Of a DNA stretch of 64,000 nt, positions 7,819 through 17,046 are shown in pieces. The position numbers were made by a program, and so were the translations under genes. Position 1 is the first letter of the stretch, and each line of letters begins with the position of its first letter. The notes under the pieces were generated by a model. It was given only the letters and a program-made list of their open reading frames with translations. It was not told the origin of the DNA and did no database searches. Origin of the DNA: an uncultured Ruminococcus sp. (GTDB taxonomy: Bacteria > Bacillota > Clostridia > Lachnospirales > Lachnospiraceae); the NCBI GenBank assembly GCA_900544395.1, contig UQVC01000007.1:1-64000 (forward strand), written 5' to 3'.

Positions 7819-10800
7819 CTATCCCAATTCTTCCACAATCTCTCTCAGCGTTGTCACTTCTCCTACATTTCCCGGGAAAATGATATACGGCATTCCCGGA
7901 AACTTGCTTTCTGCTCCGGTTCTCCAGACCGGAATTCCTTTCTTGATCTGACCAAGCACCTGTGCCCGCTTTACACGCAGCGCTTTTGTTCCGACATCAG
8001 AAGAGGTAATTCCCCCTTTGGCCACTATAAATCTTGGTTGGATCTCCAGATTCCCAATGATACTGGTCACTGCTTCTGAAATTGCAACAGATACCGCCAG
8101 AATCTGGTCTTTATCTTCCGTATCCGGCATCTGCAGGGTTCTGCTTGTGTAGATCACAGCCGTTTTGCCGGAACGAATACAGCTCTCTGCTTCTGATCTC
8201 ACTCGCTCTGCCTCTTTTTTTAATCCTTCTTTCTGGTTCCAGACTTCCGCATGAAATTCTAAAAAGCACAGATCCTTCTCAGATTGCTTTAACGCTTCCA
8301 GCTGAAGGGTTGTTTTCTTTACATGGGAACCAATGAGTACGATTCCCCCATTTTTTGTATCTTCCACCAGCTCTTCTTTTTTCAGCAGAGGTTTGTCTGA
8401 AACTCCTCCCAGTACTTTCGGGAAGCTGGCTGCAGTTCTTGCCAGAAAGTGTTTTCCCACTTCTACTGCTTTCACAAATGCCTGCACAAATACCTGAAGT
8501 TCTTCATAAGTCGTTGCATTGACAATGACTTTCTGGAAATTGTGAACCTTCATCAGTTTTCCTGTGATTCCATCGATGTCGTTTGCGCGGAGTTCCTCCA
8601 GAGAAATCGTCATGCAATCCTCTTTTTTATACTGCCCATTGGTCTTTTCTTCTACGTATTCGGTCAGATCCGAGGACTGATATCCAAATGACTGGTCTTT
8701 GGCAAACTCTGTCATGCCGGTCGGCATCAGTACGTTTCCCTCTTTTACATAATGTACATTGTTAATGGTTACACGTCCGCCTTCCAAAAAGAACGGACAT
8801 AAGATTTCTCCATCAAACTTTGCTTCCCCCAGTTCTTCCAGTGTTTCTCGTAACACATCTGTTTCCAGTGGATAATGACCCCGCAACGTGGAATCCCCTC
8901 TGGAAATCAGAAGAAACTCTTTTCCGCAATCCTGTGATACCTGATGCAGCCGCTTTGCGATCGTCTCATGTACATGTTTCGTCTCTTCTTTCGAAAAGCT
9001 CCGGGAGTTCGTTAAAATAAAAAACATATTGGACTCTTCTGAAAATGCCTGCCTCAGGCTTTCCATCTCCCAGTCTGTATACACCGGAATGTCATGCACT
9101 GTCTGCACTCCAGTCGGATCGTCATCCAGAACTACGATTTTTTTATCTTTTAATGACACCGGCGCTTCTATTTTCCGAAGTTTTGCAAGTACGGGAAACC
9201 AGATCCGCATCTCTCCAAATTCCCGGTTATCCCATGCAAAATACGGAATCATACGGATCTTTACTGATTCCATTCCGTTCTGCCGCAATGTCTGATACAG
9301 GGCATTTCTATCATATCCTTCTCTGTTTAAGCAGTAACCGTCAAGCTCTATCGCCGTCACGGTCCGCCCTTCAATCTGTTGTGTGCCAAGTTCTGTGTGT
9401 CCCTCCGGATCCAGATAAAGATCATCCAGTGACTCTACAGAAACATCCACGGATTCACAGCAATATACCAGAGGACCTCGCTCCACCGCTGCCTGTCCCT
9501 CAGTCTCTTCTACCATCGTATTCGCAACGGTATAGCGGACCGGCATTTCCAAATCCAGACAGATTTCTGTATGCCGTGGATCTTCGATCCGGATTTCATA
9601 ATAACTTCCTGCATTTTCTCTGGTCAGAACGATGTTGCTTTTCCCTTTTTGAATCCGTCCGTTTTCTGCCCAGCCCGGAATACGCAGCATCATGGAAAAT
9701 CCTGTTTCTGCGTTCACATTTTCAAACGTAAAACGGATCCTTCCATCATACGGATACTCTGTTTCCTGACACACAGTAAATGCAGCCCCATTGTCCAATG
9801 TAATCTCAGCTTTGTTTGCCCCATACATGCCAACCCACAGGGCATCCTTTGAGGTCAGATACGCATATTCACTGGACTGTGCAATGGTTCTTGCCAGGTT
9901 CGGCGGACAGCAGTAGCTTAAAATATACTCCGATCTTGTCCTCGGCCAGATCAGTTCGTAGTCCAGTGTTTTTGTCCTTCGAAGCATATTTTCATAAAAG
10001 AACCGCTTTCCGTCCATACTCAAAGCTGCAAGGTTCGTATTTAACATCATCCGTTCCAGGACATCAAAATATTCCGCTTCCGGCTCCAGCTGAAACATCC
10101 GATACGCCCAGAACACACCGCCAAGAGAGGCGCAAGTTTCGTTGTATGCAGTGATATTCGGCAGTTGATATTCATATCCGTATGCCTGATGAACCTTCTG
10201 ATCCACGAAAAAGTTTCCGTAAGGAGATGTTCCATTGTAAAGAGCGCCACATCCGCCAGTGAGATACAGCTTTTTATCAACCAGACTTCTCCAGACTTTA
10301 TGCAGTACTTCTTTCAATTCCTCATCGTCTTCTTCCAGACAAAGGTCAGCCACTCCTGCATACAGATAATTCGCACGCACTGCATGTCCGATGATCTTCT
10401 CATGTTTCCGCAGTGGGATCCGATCCTGGTTATCATCCATTCCTTCTTTGACACTGTCTCTCAATGCGATTGCCTGCTCTGCCAGTTTCAGATACCGTTC
10501 CTCTTTCGTGGTCCGGTACATCTCTACTAAACCCATATAATGAGACGGGCACACTGCGGTCTGGACTTCCCCTTTTGCCAGTGCGTCTGTATACATTCCT
10601 TCCAGATAATCCGCTGTTTTTACTGCGATTTTCAGAAAAGAATCCTTGCCGGTAAGACGCTTATGCAGGCAGGCCGCTGTAAACAGATGCCCGAAATTAT
10701 ACACTTCGAAATCGTTGATATCCCCCATTCTGGTGACACCATTGTGATTGCGCTCTCCAATGATCTGTTTGGTAGAGAGATAGCCATCCGGAAGCTGGGA

Positions 10801-11136
10801 TTTTCCGATTAATTCGATATACGCATCGATCTGTTCCAGCATCTTCTCATCGTTATTTTTAGCGGCAGTATAAATGGCTGCTTCCATCCATTTATAAAAA
10901 TCTCCGTCTCCAAATACTGTCCCGTCAAAATCACCTTCTGCTTCTCCTGCACAGATCCGGAAATTTTCCAGTACATGGCTGATCTCCTTGCTTTCAAACA
11001 TCTGCTGCAGCTGTGGAACTGTTGCCTGTGCACAGGTATCTGTCCGCTCTCTCCACAGTCCTTTTGTCCAGGTCACGGAAAGACCATCTACCGGTGTTAC
11101 TTTTGCATTCCGTGATTGTTTTGTATCTGTCAGCAT
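7819..11136 (-). CDS. Fusion: GH127 beta-L-arabinofuranosidase-like domain + four-carbon acid sugar kinase (DUF1537)
   Basis: One uninterrupted frame of 1105 codons joins two enzymes usually encoded separately. Residues 1 to about 650 form a GH127 enzyme: YNETCAS (about 330) and YCCPPNLAR (about 408) supply the Glu and three Cys zinc ligands, including the Cys nucleophile, and YGYEYQLPN the other Glu; the domain ends at the usual AWDNREFGEMRIWFP. After about ten residues, from about 660 to 1105, comes a kinase of the OtnK/DtnK/OiaK family, starting KIVVLDDDPTGVQTVHD and ending with the nucleotide-binding GGITSSDVG and FPGNVGE regions. There is no signal peptide. No internal start with a ribosome site precedes the kinase part. 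The gene overlaps the racemase-like gene by seven bases. Predicted reactions: release of beta-L-arabinofuranose and phosphorylation of a sugar acid. Confidence 0.9.
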   Translation of the reverse strand: MLTDTKQSRNAKVTPVDGLSVTWTKGLWRERTDTCAQATVPQLQQMFESKEISHVLENFRICAGEAEGDFDGTVFGDGDFYKWMEAAIYTAAKNNDEKMLEQIDAYIELIGKSQLPDGYLSTKQIIGERNHNGVTRMGDINDFEVYNFGHLFTAACLHKRLTGKDSFLKIAVKTADYLEGMYTDALAKGEVQTAVCPSHYMGLVEMYRTTKEERYLKLAEQAIALRDSVKEGMDDNQDRIPLRKHEKIIGHAVRANYLYAGVADLCLEEDDEELKEVLHKVWRSLVDKKLYLTGGCGALYNGTSPYGNFFVDQKVHQAYGYEYQLPNITAYNETCASLGGVFWAYRMFQLEPEAEYFDVLERMMLNTNLAALSMDGKRFFYENMLRRTKTLDYELIWPRTRSEYILSYCCPPNLARTIAQSSEYAYLTSKDALWVGMYGANKAEITLDNGAAFTVCQETEYPYDGRIRFTFENVNAETGFSMMLRIPGWAENGRIQKGKSNIVLTRENAGSYYEIRIEDPRHTEICLDLEMPVRYTVANTMVEETEGQAAVERGPLVYCCESVDVSVESLDDLYLDPEGHTELGTQQIEGRTVTAIELDGYCLNREGYDRNALYQTLRQNGMESVKIRMIPYFAWDNREFGEMRIWFPVLAKLRKIEAPVSLKDKKIVVLDDDPTGVQTVHDIPVYTDWEMESLRQAFSEESNMFFILTNSRSFSKEETKHVHETIAKRLHQVSQDCGKEFLLISRGDSTLRGHYPLETDVLRETLEELGEAKFDGEILCPFFLEGGRVTINNVHYVKEGNVLMPTGMTEFAKDQSFGYQSSDLTEYVEEKTNGQYKKEDCMTISLEELRANDIDGITGKLMKVHNFQKVIVNATTYEELQVFVQAFVKAVEVGKHFLARTAASFPKVLGGVSDKPLLKKEELVEDTKNGGIVLIGSHVKKTTLQLEALKQSEKDLCFLEFHAEVWNQKEGLKKEAERVRSEAESCIRSGKTAVIYTSRTLQMPDTEDKDQILAVSVAISEAVTSIIGNLEIQPRFIVAKGGITSSDVGTKALRVKRAQVLGQIKKGIPVWRTGAESKFPGMPYIIFPGNVGEVTTLREIVEELG

Positions 11137-11828
11137 CCCATCTCCCCCTGTCTCTCAAACTGATATCCTTTTGCCTCCAGCGCCCTTCGGACTGAGGCTG
11201 CACCAAACCGAGGACTGGACACAACCGGAATCCCATAAGTTTCGCTTAAAAATGTTTCTGCATACGCCATAGATCCCTGGCTTAAAAGAATCACATCTGC
11301 CTGATCACGGATCTGTTCTGCTGTTTTTCCAAGCAGCGCTTTGAACTGTTCCTGATCCACACCAAAGGCTCCCTCCACCAGACCATCAACCAAAGTCACC
11401 TGTTTTCCAAGCTCCCTGGACACTCTCACTATCGTATGTTTGGTCGGCTCTAATGTAGTCGGAAGAGTCGCAAGAACCCCGATCCGTTTTCCAAGCCTCA
11501 CCGCTTCCCGGCACATTTCTTCGTCAATCCGGACAATCGGGACTCCGGTGAATTTTCCGATAGAAACTGCCGCATCTGCCACTTCTCCCACAGAAGAACA
11601 ACAGTTTAAAACAACTTCCGCTTTATCCTGTACCGCCTGCATAAACATTGTCACCAGTCTTGCAGCCGCACCCGCTGTCACAAATTCCGCATCCCGTACT
11701 TCTGCCAAAATAGAAGGATCTTCATAATTTAAAAATTCCACATCTTCTCCCAACTGTTTTTTCAACTCCGCATTCACCGTCTCGATCAGTTCTGGCGTTG
11801 TACTTGTATATACGATTCCTATTTTCAT
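11130..11828 (-). CDS. Asp/Glu/hydantoin racemase superfamily protein
   Basis: A 232-residue cytosolic protein that starts MKIGIVYTSTTPELI, typical of the superfamily (aspartate/glutamate racemases, hydantoin racemases, arylmalonate decarboxylases, maleate isomerases). The first catalytic cysteine is present in VLNCCSSVGEV (C76/C77). The second expected cysteine is a serine in LLSQGSMAYAE (about residue 182), so a simple two-base racemase is unlikely and a one-cysteine reaction such as decarboxylation or isomerisation is possible. It sits between a glycosidase and the GH127-kinase fusion, overlapping the latter by seven bases, and so probably acts on a sugar-derived acid. Confidence 0.8.
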   Translation of the reverse strand: MKIGIVYTSTTPELIETVNAELKKQLGEDVEFLNYEDPSILAEVRDAEFVTAGAAARLVTMFMQAVQDKAEVVLNCCSSVGEVADAAVSIGKFTGVPIVRIDEEMCREAVRLGKRIGVLATLPTTLEPTKHTIVRVSRELGKQVTLVDGLVEGAFGVDQEQFKALLGKTAEQIRDQADVILLSQGSMAYAETFLSETYGIPVVSSPRFGAASVRRALEAKGYQFERQGEMGC

Positions 11829-11834
11829 AATCTG

Positions 11835-13379
11835 TCACTCCTTTGCTTTTAAACGGATGGCCATATACTCATGTCCCGGCAGCATCACACGGAATTTTCC
11901 TTTTCCCGTTCCCTGCTTTTCAATCGTCATATTCCATGTATCAATGACCTCAATCTCAAATTCTGTCGTATCATCAAAATCAAATTCTTTGAATACCGGA
12001 CAGGTAAATCCATAATAAATCAAATAATAACTTTTTACTTTTTTATTCCAGTCTGTTTCCGGCACCCCACAGACACAATCCCACTTCAGATCATACGGTG
12101 CAAGCCCATGACCAGGAGTTTCACACAATCTGTCATAAAGAAAGCCAAAACGCTTCCAGCTCTCTCCTTTGAGCATTCCTCCATGAGACCACCACAACAC
12201 CTTCTCTTCTTCCGTCAGATCCAACAGTGTTTCGCCATGTCCTGCATAACCGCCTCTGCAGGATGCCTCCCAGAATCTTCGAAGCAATTCTTTTCCGCTG
12301 ATATTTCCCCAGCCAAACTGCAAATTTCCTTCATAACAGATTTCATCCAGAACTACGGGCTTTTTATAGGTTTCCCGCCACTTCGTCACATACTCTGCGC
12401 TTAAATACGGCTCCTGCCTCTGGATGCTGCAGTGTGTGATCCACGGTCTGTTATAATCGTAAAATCCATGACAGTTGTGGATGGAACGCAAATGATTGTA
12501 CGGATCTTTTTCACACAAAATCCGGGCATATCTCTCCCAGTCCTCCAATGTCTTATGCTTCATCAGATCATATTCATTCGCCAGTGACCACCACACATTG
12601 CGATACGCAGAAAATCTGGCGACAACATAATTCCAGTACAAGTCATCTTCTTCCCTGCTCATACAGGAAAATCCCCATCTGTCATATGGATGCATTACGA
12701 TAATATCGGCTTCAATCCCCAGCTTCTGCAGTTTTACGATACACTCTTCGATATGCCGGAAATGTTCAGGATTGAATCTGTGAAAATCCCAGCGATTCCC
12801 TTCAGACTCCTCTGTATATGTCCCAAAATTCTCCTCTGTCAGCACACTGGAATCCATCGGTGCTCCTTCATACGGAAAACTTCTCGGATCTTTAAAATTG
12901 TAAGCATAGTGTTTTGGAAAAATACAAAAACGGATTTTATTGAATCTGGCAGCTTTCAGATTGTCCAATGTTTCCCGAATCCGTTCATCCGACTGCAGTT
13001 CCCACACATAGCAGGTCGTCCCTACAGAATAATACGGCGTTCCATCTTCATAAGCAAAATGCCAGGTTCCGGCCACCCGAACCGGCCCGTGATTATTCTC
13101 AGACGGCTCTGTTACACGAAATTTTCCTTCTGCAGTCTTTTGAAAACTACTGGTGACATGAAACTGATATTCACCTTGAAACGACGGCATAAAGCGTATC
13201 TTATAGCGCCCCTTTCCATCGTAAAATCCATCGATTTCTTTTGTCTCATTTTCCCCGGATATCACTGCTTTTACTGTCTGTTCTATAAACGGGTTTCCTG
13301 TGGAAGGTCCGGGAATCTCAATTTCCCAAAGCCCCCACTGCTCTACTGAATCTTTATAATAAATATGTTCTTTTTCCAT
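11835..13379 (-). CDS. Clan GH-A type glycoside hydrolase with DUF5060 and DUF5605 regions
   Basis: Residues 1-95 form a beta-sandwich of DUF5060 type (VEQWGLWEIEIPGPSTGNPF). A TIM-barrel follows in which WWSLANEYDL (about residue 267) gives the Asn-Glu acid/base and VVLDEICYEG (about 345) the likely nucleophile Glu; the C-terminal 90 residues are a beta domain (DUF5605-like). It has no secretion signal, so it acts on imported oligosaccharide. Related DUF4038/DUF5060 enzymes act on apiose, arabinose or rhamnose linkages of plant cell wall glycans, but the specificity of this one is unknown. It lies three bases downstream of the GH43 gene, in the same operon. Confidence 0.78.
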   Translation of the reverse strand: MEKEHIYYKDSVEQWGLWEIEIPGPSTGNPFIEQTVKAVISGENETKEIDGFYDGKGRYKIRFMPSFQGEYQFHVTSSFQKTAEGKFRVTEPSENNHGPVRVAGTWHFAYEDGTPYYSVGTTCYVWELQSDERIRETLDNLKAARFNKIRFCIFPKHYAYNFKDPRSFPYEGAPMDSSVLTEENFGTYTEESEGNRWDFHRFNPEHFRHIEECIVKLQKLGIEADIIVMHPYDRWGFSCMSREEDDLYWNYVVARFSAYRNVWWSLANEYDLMKHKTLEDWERYARILCEKDPYNHLRSIHNCHGFYDYNRPWITHCSIQRQEPYLSAEYVTKWRETYKKPVVLDEICYEGNLQFGWGNISGKELLRRFWEASCRGGYAGHGETLLDLTEEEKVLWWSHGGMLKGESWKRFGFLYDRLCETPGHGLAPYDLKWDCVCGVPETDWNKKVKSYYLIYYGFTCPVFKEFDFDDTTEFEIEVIDTWNMTIEKQGTGKGKFRVMLPGHEYMAIRLKAKE

Positions 13380-13382
13380 TCC

Positions 13383-14930
13383 CTACTCACCTTCCAACAA
13401 TTCAAAATATTGAAAATCTGCATATCCTTTTCGTTGTTCCATATCATGACAATAAATTCCAAAATGGGCTCCTGTAAATCCTACACAATGTTCATCTGTC
13501 AGAATATCGGTTTTCGTTTCCGCCACTTTCTCCCAGACTCTGTCATCCCGGGAATATAAAAATTCTGCATGTTCTCCGGATTCATCTGTCTGTATCTTCA
13601 AGAAAATTCCTGGCTGTTGTTTTGATAAAGTCCGCCGGGCGATCGTTTGTACAACTCCTCCGTCGCTTTCTAAGACTTCCAGCCATGCCACCCCATAATG
13701 ATTTCCGCTTTTTATAAACAGATAAAAATTCATCGAATCGTAGAAATATGCCACTCCGGCAGCCTGTCGTTCTGATTCCGGCTGAAATTCCATACAGGTA
13801 CAGATTCCGCTTTTGAACTTTGTCTGCCTTCTTGCAAGCAGACTGACTTCAAAATGAGAGTTCAAAAAATCTTTTCCGTACAACCGAAGGTATCCCTCTC
13901 TGTCTGTAAAAGAAGCAAATCGTTCCGCAGGAATTCTGAGCGAATTGTAACAAATACCGATTGTTTTTTCTTCCCATTCATCTTTAAGCTTCAGCTTGAC
14001 AAACGGCTGCTTTTCAATCTCTTTCAAATCAGGAATCTTTTGTTCTCCATAGCGTTTTCCTGATGCCAGCCGAAACCATCCGTCCTGTGTCTGCATTATT
14101 TTCTGAAGTGCCGTTTCTCTGCCAAGGACACATTTTCTGTTGGCGTTCGGCCTGGAACAAAGATGAACCAGATACCATTCTCCTTTTTGTGTCTGTACAA
14201 GATCCGCATGACCACATTTCTGCAGTGCATCCGTCTTTACCGGATCAGAAGTCAGGGTCGGATTCCCTGGATCCTCCTCATAAGGTCCCCACAGAGAACG
14301 GGAACGGCACATCGTCTCACAGTGTTCATAAGAAGTACCACCTTCTGCCATCATCAGGTAATACCATTCCCCGATGTGATACAGATGAGGACCTTCCGTA
14401 AATCCCCTTCCAGTCCCTCTGCAGACATTGACCGGCTCTTTGATCAGACACATTTGTTCTTTATCAAATTCCTGGATCTGGATCCCCTCGAATCCATTGA
14501 TCATATTGACCAGATACATTTTCCCGTCTTTTTCATGAAACAAAGAAGGATCAAAACCAGTACTGTTCAAATAAACTGGTTCTGACCACCCCTCCTTTAT
14601 ATTCTTCGACCATACAACATAATTGTGTGTATTATAATACCGACTCCCACTTCTTGTCTTTACATCAGTAAAAACAAGCCAAAATCGCTCTCCATCATAA
14701 GACAGATCCGGTGCCCATACTCCACAGGAGTCCGGATTGCCCAGCAGATTCAGTTGGCTGACTCTAGTCAGAGGAGACGGCAGTTGCTCAAAATGTTCCA
14801 GATCTCTGGAATGAAAAAGCCTGACACCGGGCCACCACTCAAATGTGGAGACCGCGATGTAATAATCTTCCTTCACTCGAACAATGCTGGGATCCGGGCA
14901 AAATCCCTGCAATATCGGATTTTGGATCAT
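13383..14930 (-). CDS. Glycoside hydrolase family 43 (beta-xylosidase / alpha-L-arabinofuranosidase type)
   Basis: A five-bladed beta-propeller with the GH43 acidic triad in order: D13 in GFCPDPSI (general base), Asp in FDPSLF (about 126, pKa modulator) and Glu in FTEGPHLY (about 179, general acid). The last 200 residues form the concanavalin-like domain found in long beta-xylosidase type members (GH43_C2). No signal peptide is present. The N-terminal FEWWPGVRLFHSRDL is characteristic of cytosolic xylosidase/arabinofuranosidase subfamilies. It is embedded in the operon, 13 bases after the (alpha/alpha)6 hydrolase gene. Xylose versus arabinose specificity is not decidable. Confidence 0.9.
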   Translation of the reverse strand: MIQNPILQGFCPDPSIVRVKEDYYIAVSTFEWWPGVRLFHSRDLEHFEQLPSPLTRVSQLNLLGNPDSCGVWAPDLSYDGERFWLVFTDVKTRSGSRYYNTHNYVVWSKNIKEGWSEPVYLNSTGFDPSLFHEKDGKMYLVNMINGFEGIQIQEFDKEQMCLIKEPVNVCRGTGRGFTEGPHLYHIGEWYYLMMAEGGTSYEHCETMCRSRSLWGPYEEDPGNPTLTSDPVKTDALQKCGHADLVQTQKGEWYLVHLCSRPNANRKCVLGRETALQKIMQTQDGWFRLASGKRYGEQKIPDLKEIEKQPFVKLKLKDEWEEKTIGICYNSLRIPAERFASFTDREGYLRLYGKDFLNSHFEVSLLARRQTKFKSGICTCMEFQPESERQAAGVAYFYDSMNFYLFIKSGNHYGVAWLEVLESDGGVVQTIARRTLSKQQPGIFLKIQTDESGEHAEFLYSRDDRVWEKVAETKTDILTDEHCVGFTGAHFGIYCHDMEQRKGYADFQYFELLEGE

Positions 14931-14943
14931 GGTTCTACCTCCA

Positions 14944-16233
14944 TTAAGCCATCGATTTTTTCCCGTTTAATTCATCTGTCATATTTAATGCAAGAACATT
15001 CCAGTTAATAAACCCGGCATTCATGATCGGATGTCCATCAAATGGATCATAGTATTCATGAAGACTGCCTGTTGTTTCCAGATCTTTTCCCAAAAGAAGT
15101 AATGTTCCTTCACATATTTTTTCAGCCTCCTCTATATATCCATAATTCAAAAGCCCTTTAAAAATAATATAGTTTGCTACCAGCCAGATCGGCCCCAACC
15201 AGTTTGACGGATTGTTCGTTACCGACAGGTCAAACATTTTCTCATCCTTCGCAAGTGTTGTCACTCCGTATAAAGAAGCAAATGTCTCCTCGTCAAATAT
15301 ATGATGTACCATAGCTTCTGCTTGCTCTTTTGTCGCAAATCCTGCATACATCGGAATGAAGCCCGACCAGACCCGAATCTTGATTGGAAGTGTTTTCCAG
15401 AAAACACCAAGCCCTTCATGAAACCAGTCGAATTTTCTTGTTTTAATATCCACATCCACAGAGTAAAAAAAACGATCTCTCTTATCCCAGCATTCCTTCT
15501 GGATCGCTTCAACTAGCTTTGCTCTCTTTTCCTGGTAATATTCTGCTCTCTCTTCCTTTCCAAATGTCCGGCAAATCTTTTTCATTGCCTCCAGTTCCAT
15601 ACACATAAAGCTGTTCAGATAAATATTGGCTGTAGAAAATTTCGGTCTTCCAAATGTAGCCGGATCATTATCCATTCCGATCATAATGTCATCACACCAG
15701 ACATAAAGCCCACAGTTTTCAAAATAATAATTCTTATCGTAACACTCAAAATATTTTTCAAGATTTGCAAAGTACTGACTGCACCAGGAATAATCTCCGA
15801 TAAAATCACTGATCAGCACAATCTGCTGGCACAAAAACGGTTTGTGCATATTCATCAGGATTCCTTCTTTATGTTTCATATTCAAATATGGTTCCGGCCA
15901 GTCTGCCACTTCGATCATCATGGGGATGTATCCATCCGGAAGCTGATGATCCATAAAATTATGAATATTTCCTTTCGCATGTTCGATCAGACGTACTTTT
16001 GTCGTATCATCCGGATATCTGTCTGCCAGATTAAAAAATCCATATACAGACCAGTATGTATCCCAGTCCCACACATTTCCATCATATACAGATCCCGGAT
16101 CAATGAATGGATACCGGATAAAACTACGCGGGTTTTTCAGCACATCTTCCGTATGTTCCATCACAAACTGCCGGATCTCGTCTGCATAGTTCTGCATTTT
16201 TTCTCTGTCCATATATTTATCCCTTGACTGCAC
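14944..16233 (-). CDS. Trehalase/GH63-like (alpha/alpha)6-barrel glycosidase (MGH1-like)
   Basis: A 429-residue cytosolic protein with motifs of clan GH-G/GH-L enzymes: SVYDGNVWDWDTYW near residue 50, MIGMDNDP near 185, NNPSNWLGPIW near 345 and SLHEYYDPFDG near 395, whose Glu is the likely general base. Such proteins hydrolyse alpha-linked sugars (mannosylglycerate, trehalose, glucosidase II-type substrates) with inversion. It overlaps the downstream end of the permease gene by 17 bases, so it is translated right after the importer. The natural substrate is unknown; its place next to the importer suggests early processing of the imported oligosaccharide. Confidence 0.75.
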   Translation of the reverse strand: MQSRDKYMDREKMQNYADEIRQFVMEHTEDVLKNPRSFIRYPFIDPGSVYDGNVWDWDTYWSVYGFFNLADRYPDDTTKVRLIEHAKGNIHNFMDHQLPDGYIPMMIEVADWPEPYLNMKHKEGILMNMHKPFLCQQIVLISDFIGDYSWCSQYFANLEKYFECYDKNYYFENCGLYVWCDDIMIGMDNDPATFGRPKFSTANIYLNSFMCMELEAMKKICRTFGKEERAEYYQEKRAKLVEAIQKECWDKRDRFFYSVDVDIKTRKFDWFHEGLGVFWKTLPIKIRVWSGFIPMYAGFATKEQAEAMVHHIFDEETFASLYGVTTLAKDEKMFDLSVTNNPSNWLGPIWLVANYIIFKGLLNYGYIEEAEKICEGTLLLLGKDLETTGSLHEYYDPFDGHPIMNAGFINWNVLALNMTDELNGKKSMA

Positions 16234-17044
16234 CTGCGGTCATTCCTTCCATTACTTTCTTATTCAAAAGTGTGTATAAAATCAACATCGGGAACACACT
16301 CAAAGAAACCGATGCGAAAATTGCCCCCCAGTTTTTGCCGCCAAACTCATCGGAGAAGTACAAAAGTCCTGTCTGTACAGTTTTCAATGAAGAATCACTG
16401 ATAAACGTCATTGAGAATAACAGATCGTTCCATTTAAAGAAGAACTGAAGTACAAGTACTGTTACAATCGCATTTTTCATCAGCGGTACAACGATATGCC
16501 ACATCATACGGTAAATTCCGCACCCGTCGATAACTGCCGCTTCCATAATGTCATCCGGGAAGGATCTTAAATATCCCTGCACCAGATAGATCGACAATGA
16601 CAGTCCAAACGCAATATAAGTCAGGATCAGACAGGTTCTTGTATTCAAAAGATTTGTTTTGCTGTAAATCTGGAATAATGGAATCAGTGCAGTTGCAACC
16701 GGGATCATAATTCCAAGCGTAAAGTAAGACGCCACCTTTTTTCTCATTTTCCACTGCATTTTTGTAACTGCAAATCCAATTGTTGTGGCAAAAATAACAA
16801 TGAAAACCAAAGAAACGACGGTTGTGATCAAACTGTTCTTAAAAAATGTTGCCATATTTCCACGCGTCCACGCATCGATGTAGTTCTGGAAATGGAATCC
16901 TTTATTTAATGCATATGCCGGATATTCACTCCATTCATACTGTTCTTTTAATGAAGCAGTCAACATCCAGAACAACGGATATACTTCTATCATACAGATT
17001 AAAAAAATAATCAGTCCTTTTAAACCGGATTTTGCCTTTTTCAT
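16217..17044 (-). CDS. Carbohydrate ABC transporter permease (CUT1, MalG/UgpE-like)
   Basis: A 275-residue membrane protein with six hydrophobic segments and the EAA loop (EAAVIDGCGIYRMMWHIVVPL) that docks onto the ATPase. The C-terminus MEGMTAGAVKG is typical of MalG-type subunits. It pairs with the permease encoded three bases upstream and the binding protein before that. No ATPase gene lies in this operon, so a shared MsmX-type ATPase elsewhere is expected, as is usual for Firmicute CUT1 systems. Confidence 0.93.
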   Translation of the reverse strand: MKKAKSGLKGLIIFLICMIEVYPLFWMLTASLKEQYEWSEYPAYALNKGFHFQNYIDAWTRGNMATFFKNSLITTVVSLVFIVIFATTIGFAVTKMQWKMRKKVASYFTLGIMIPVATALIPLFQIYSKTNLLNTRTCLILTYIAFGLSLSIYLVQGYLRSFPDDIMEAAVIDGCGIYRMMWHIVVPLMKNAIVTVLVLQFFFKWNDLLFSMTFISDSSLKTVQTGLLYFSDEFGGKNWGAIFASVSLSVFPMLILYTLLNKKVMEGMTAGAVKG

Positions 17045-17046
17045 CT

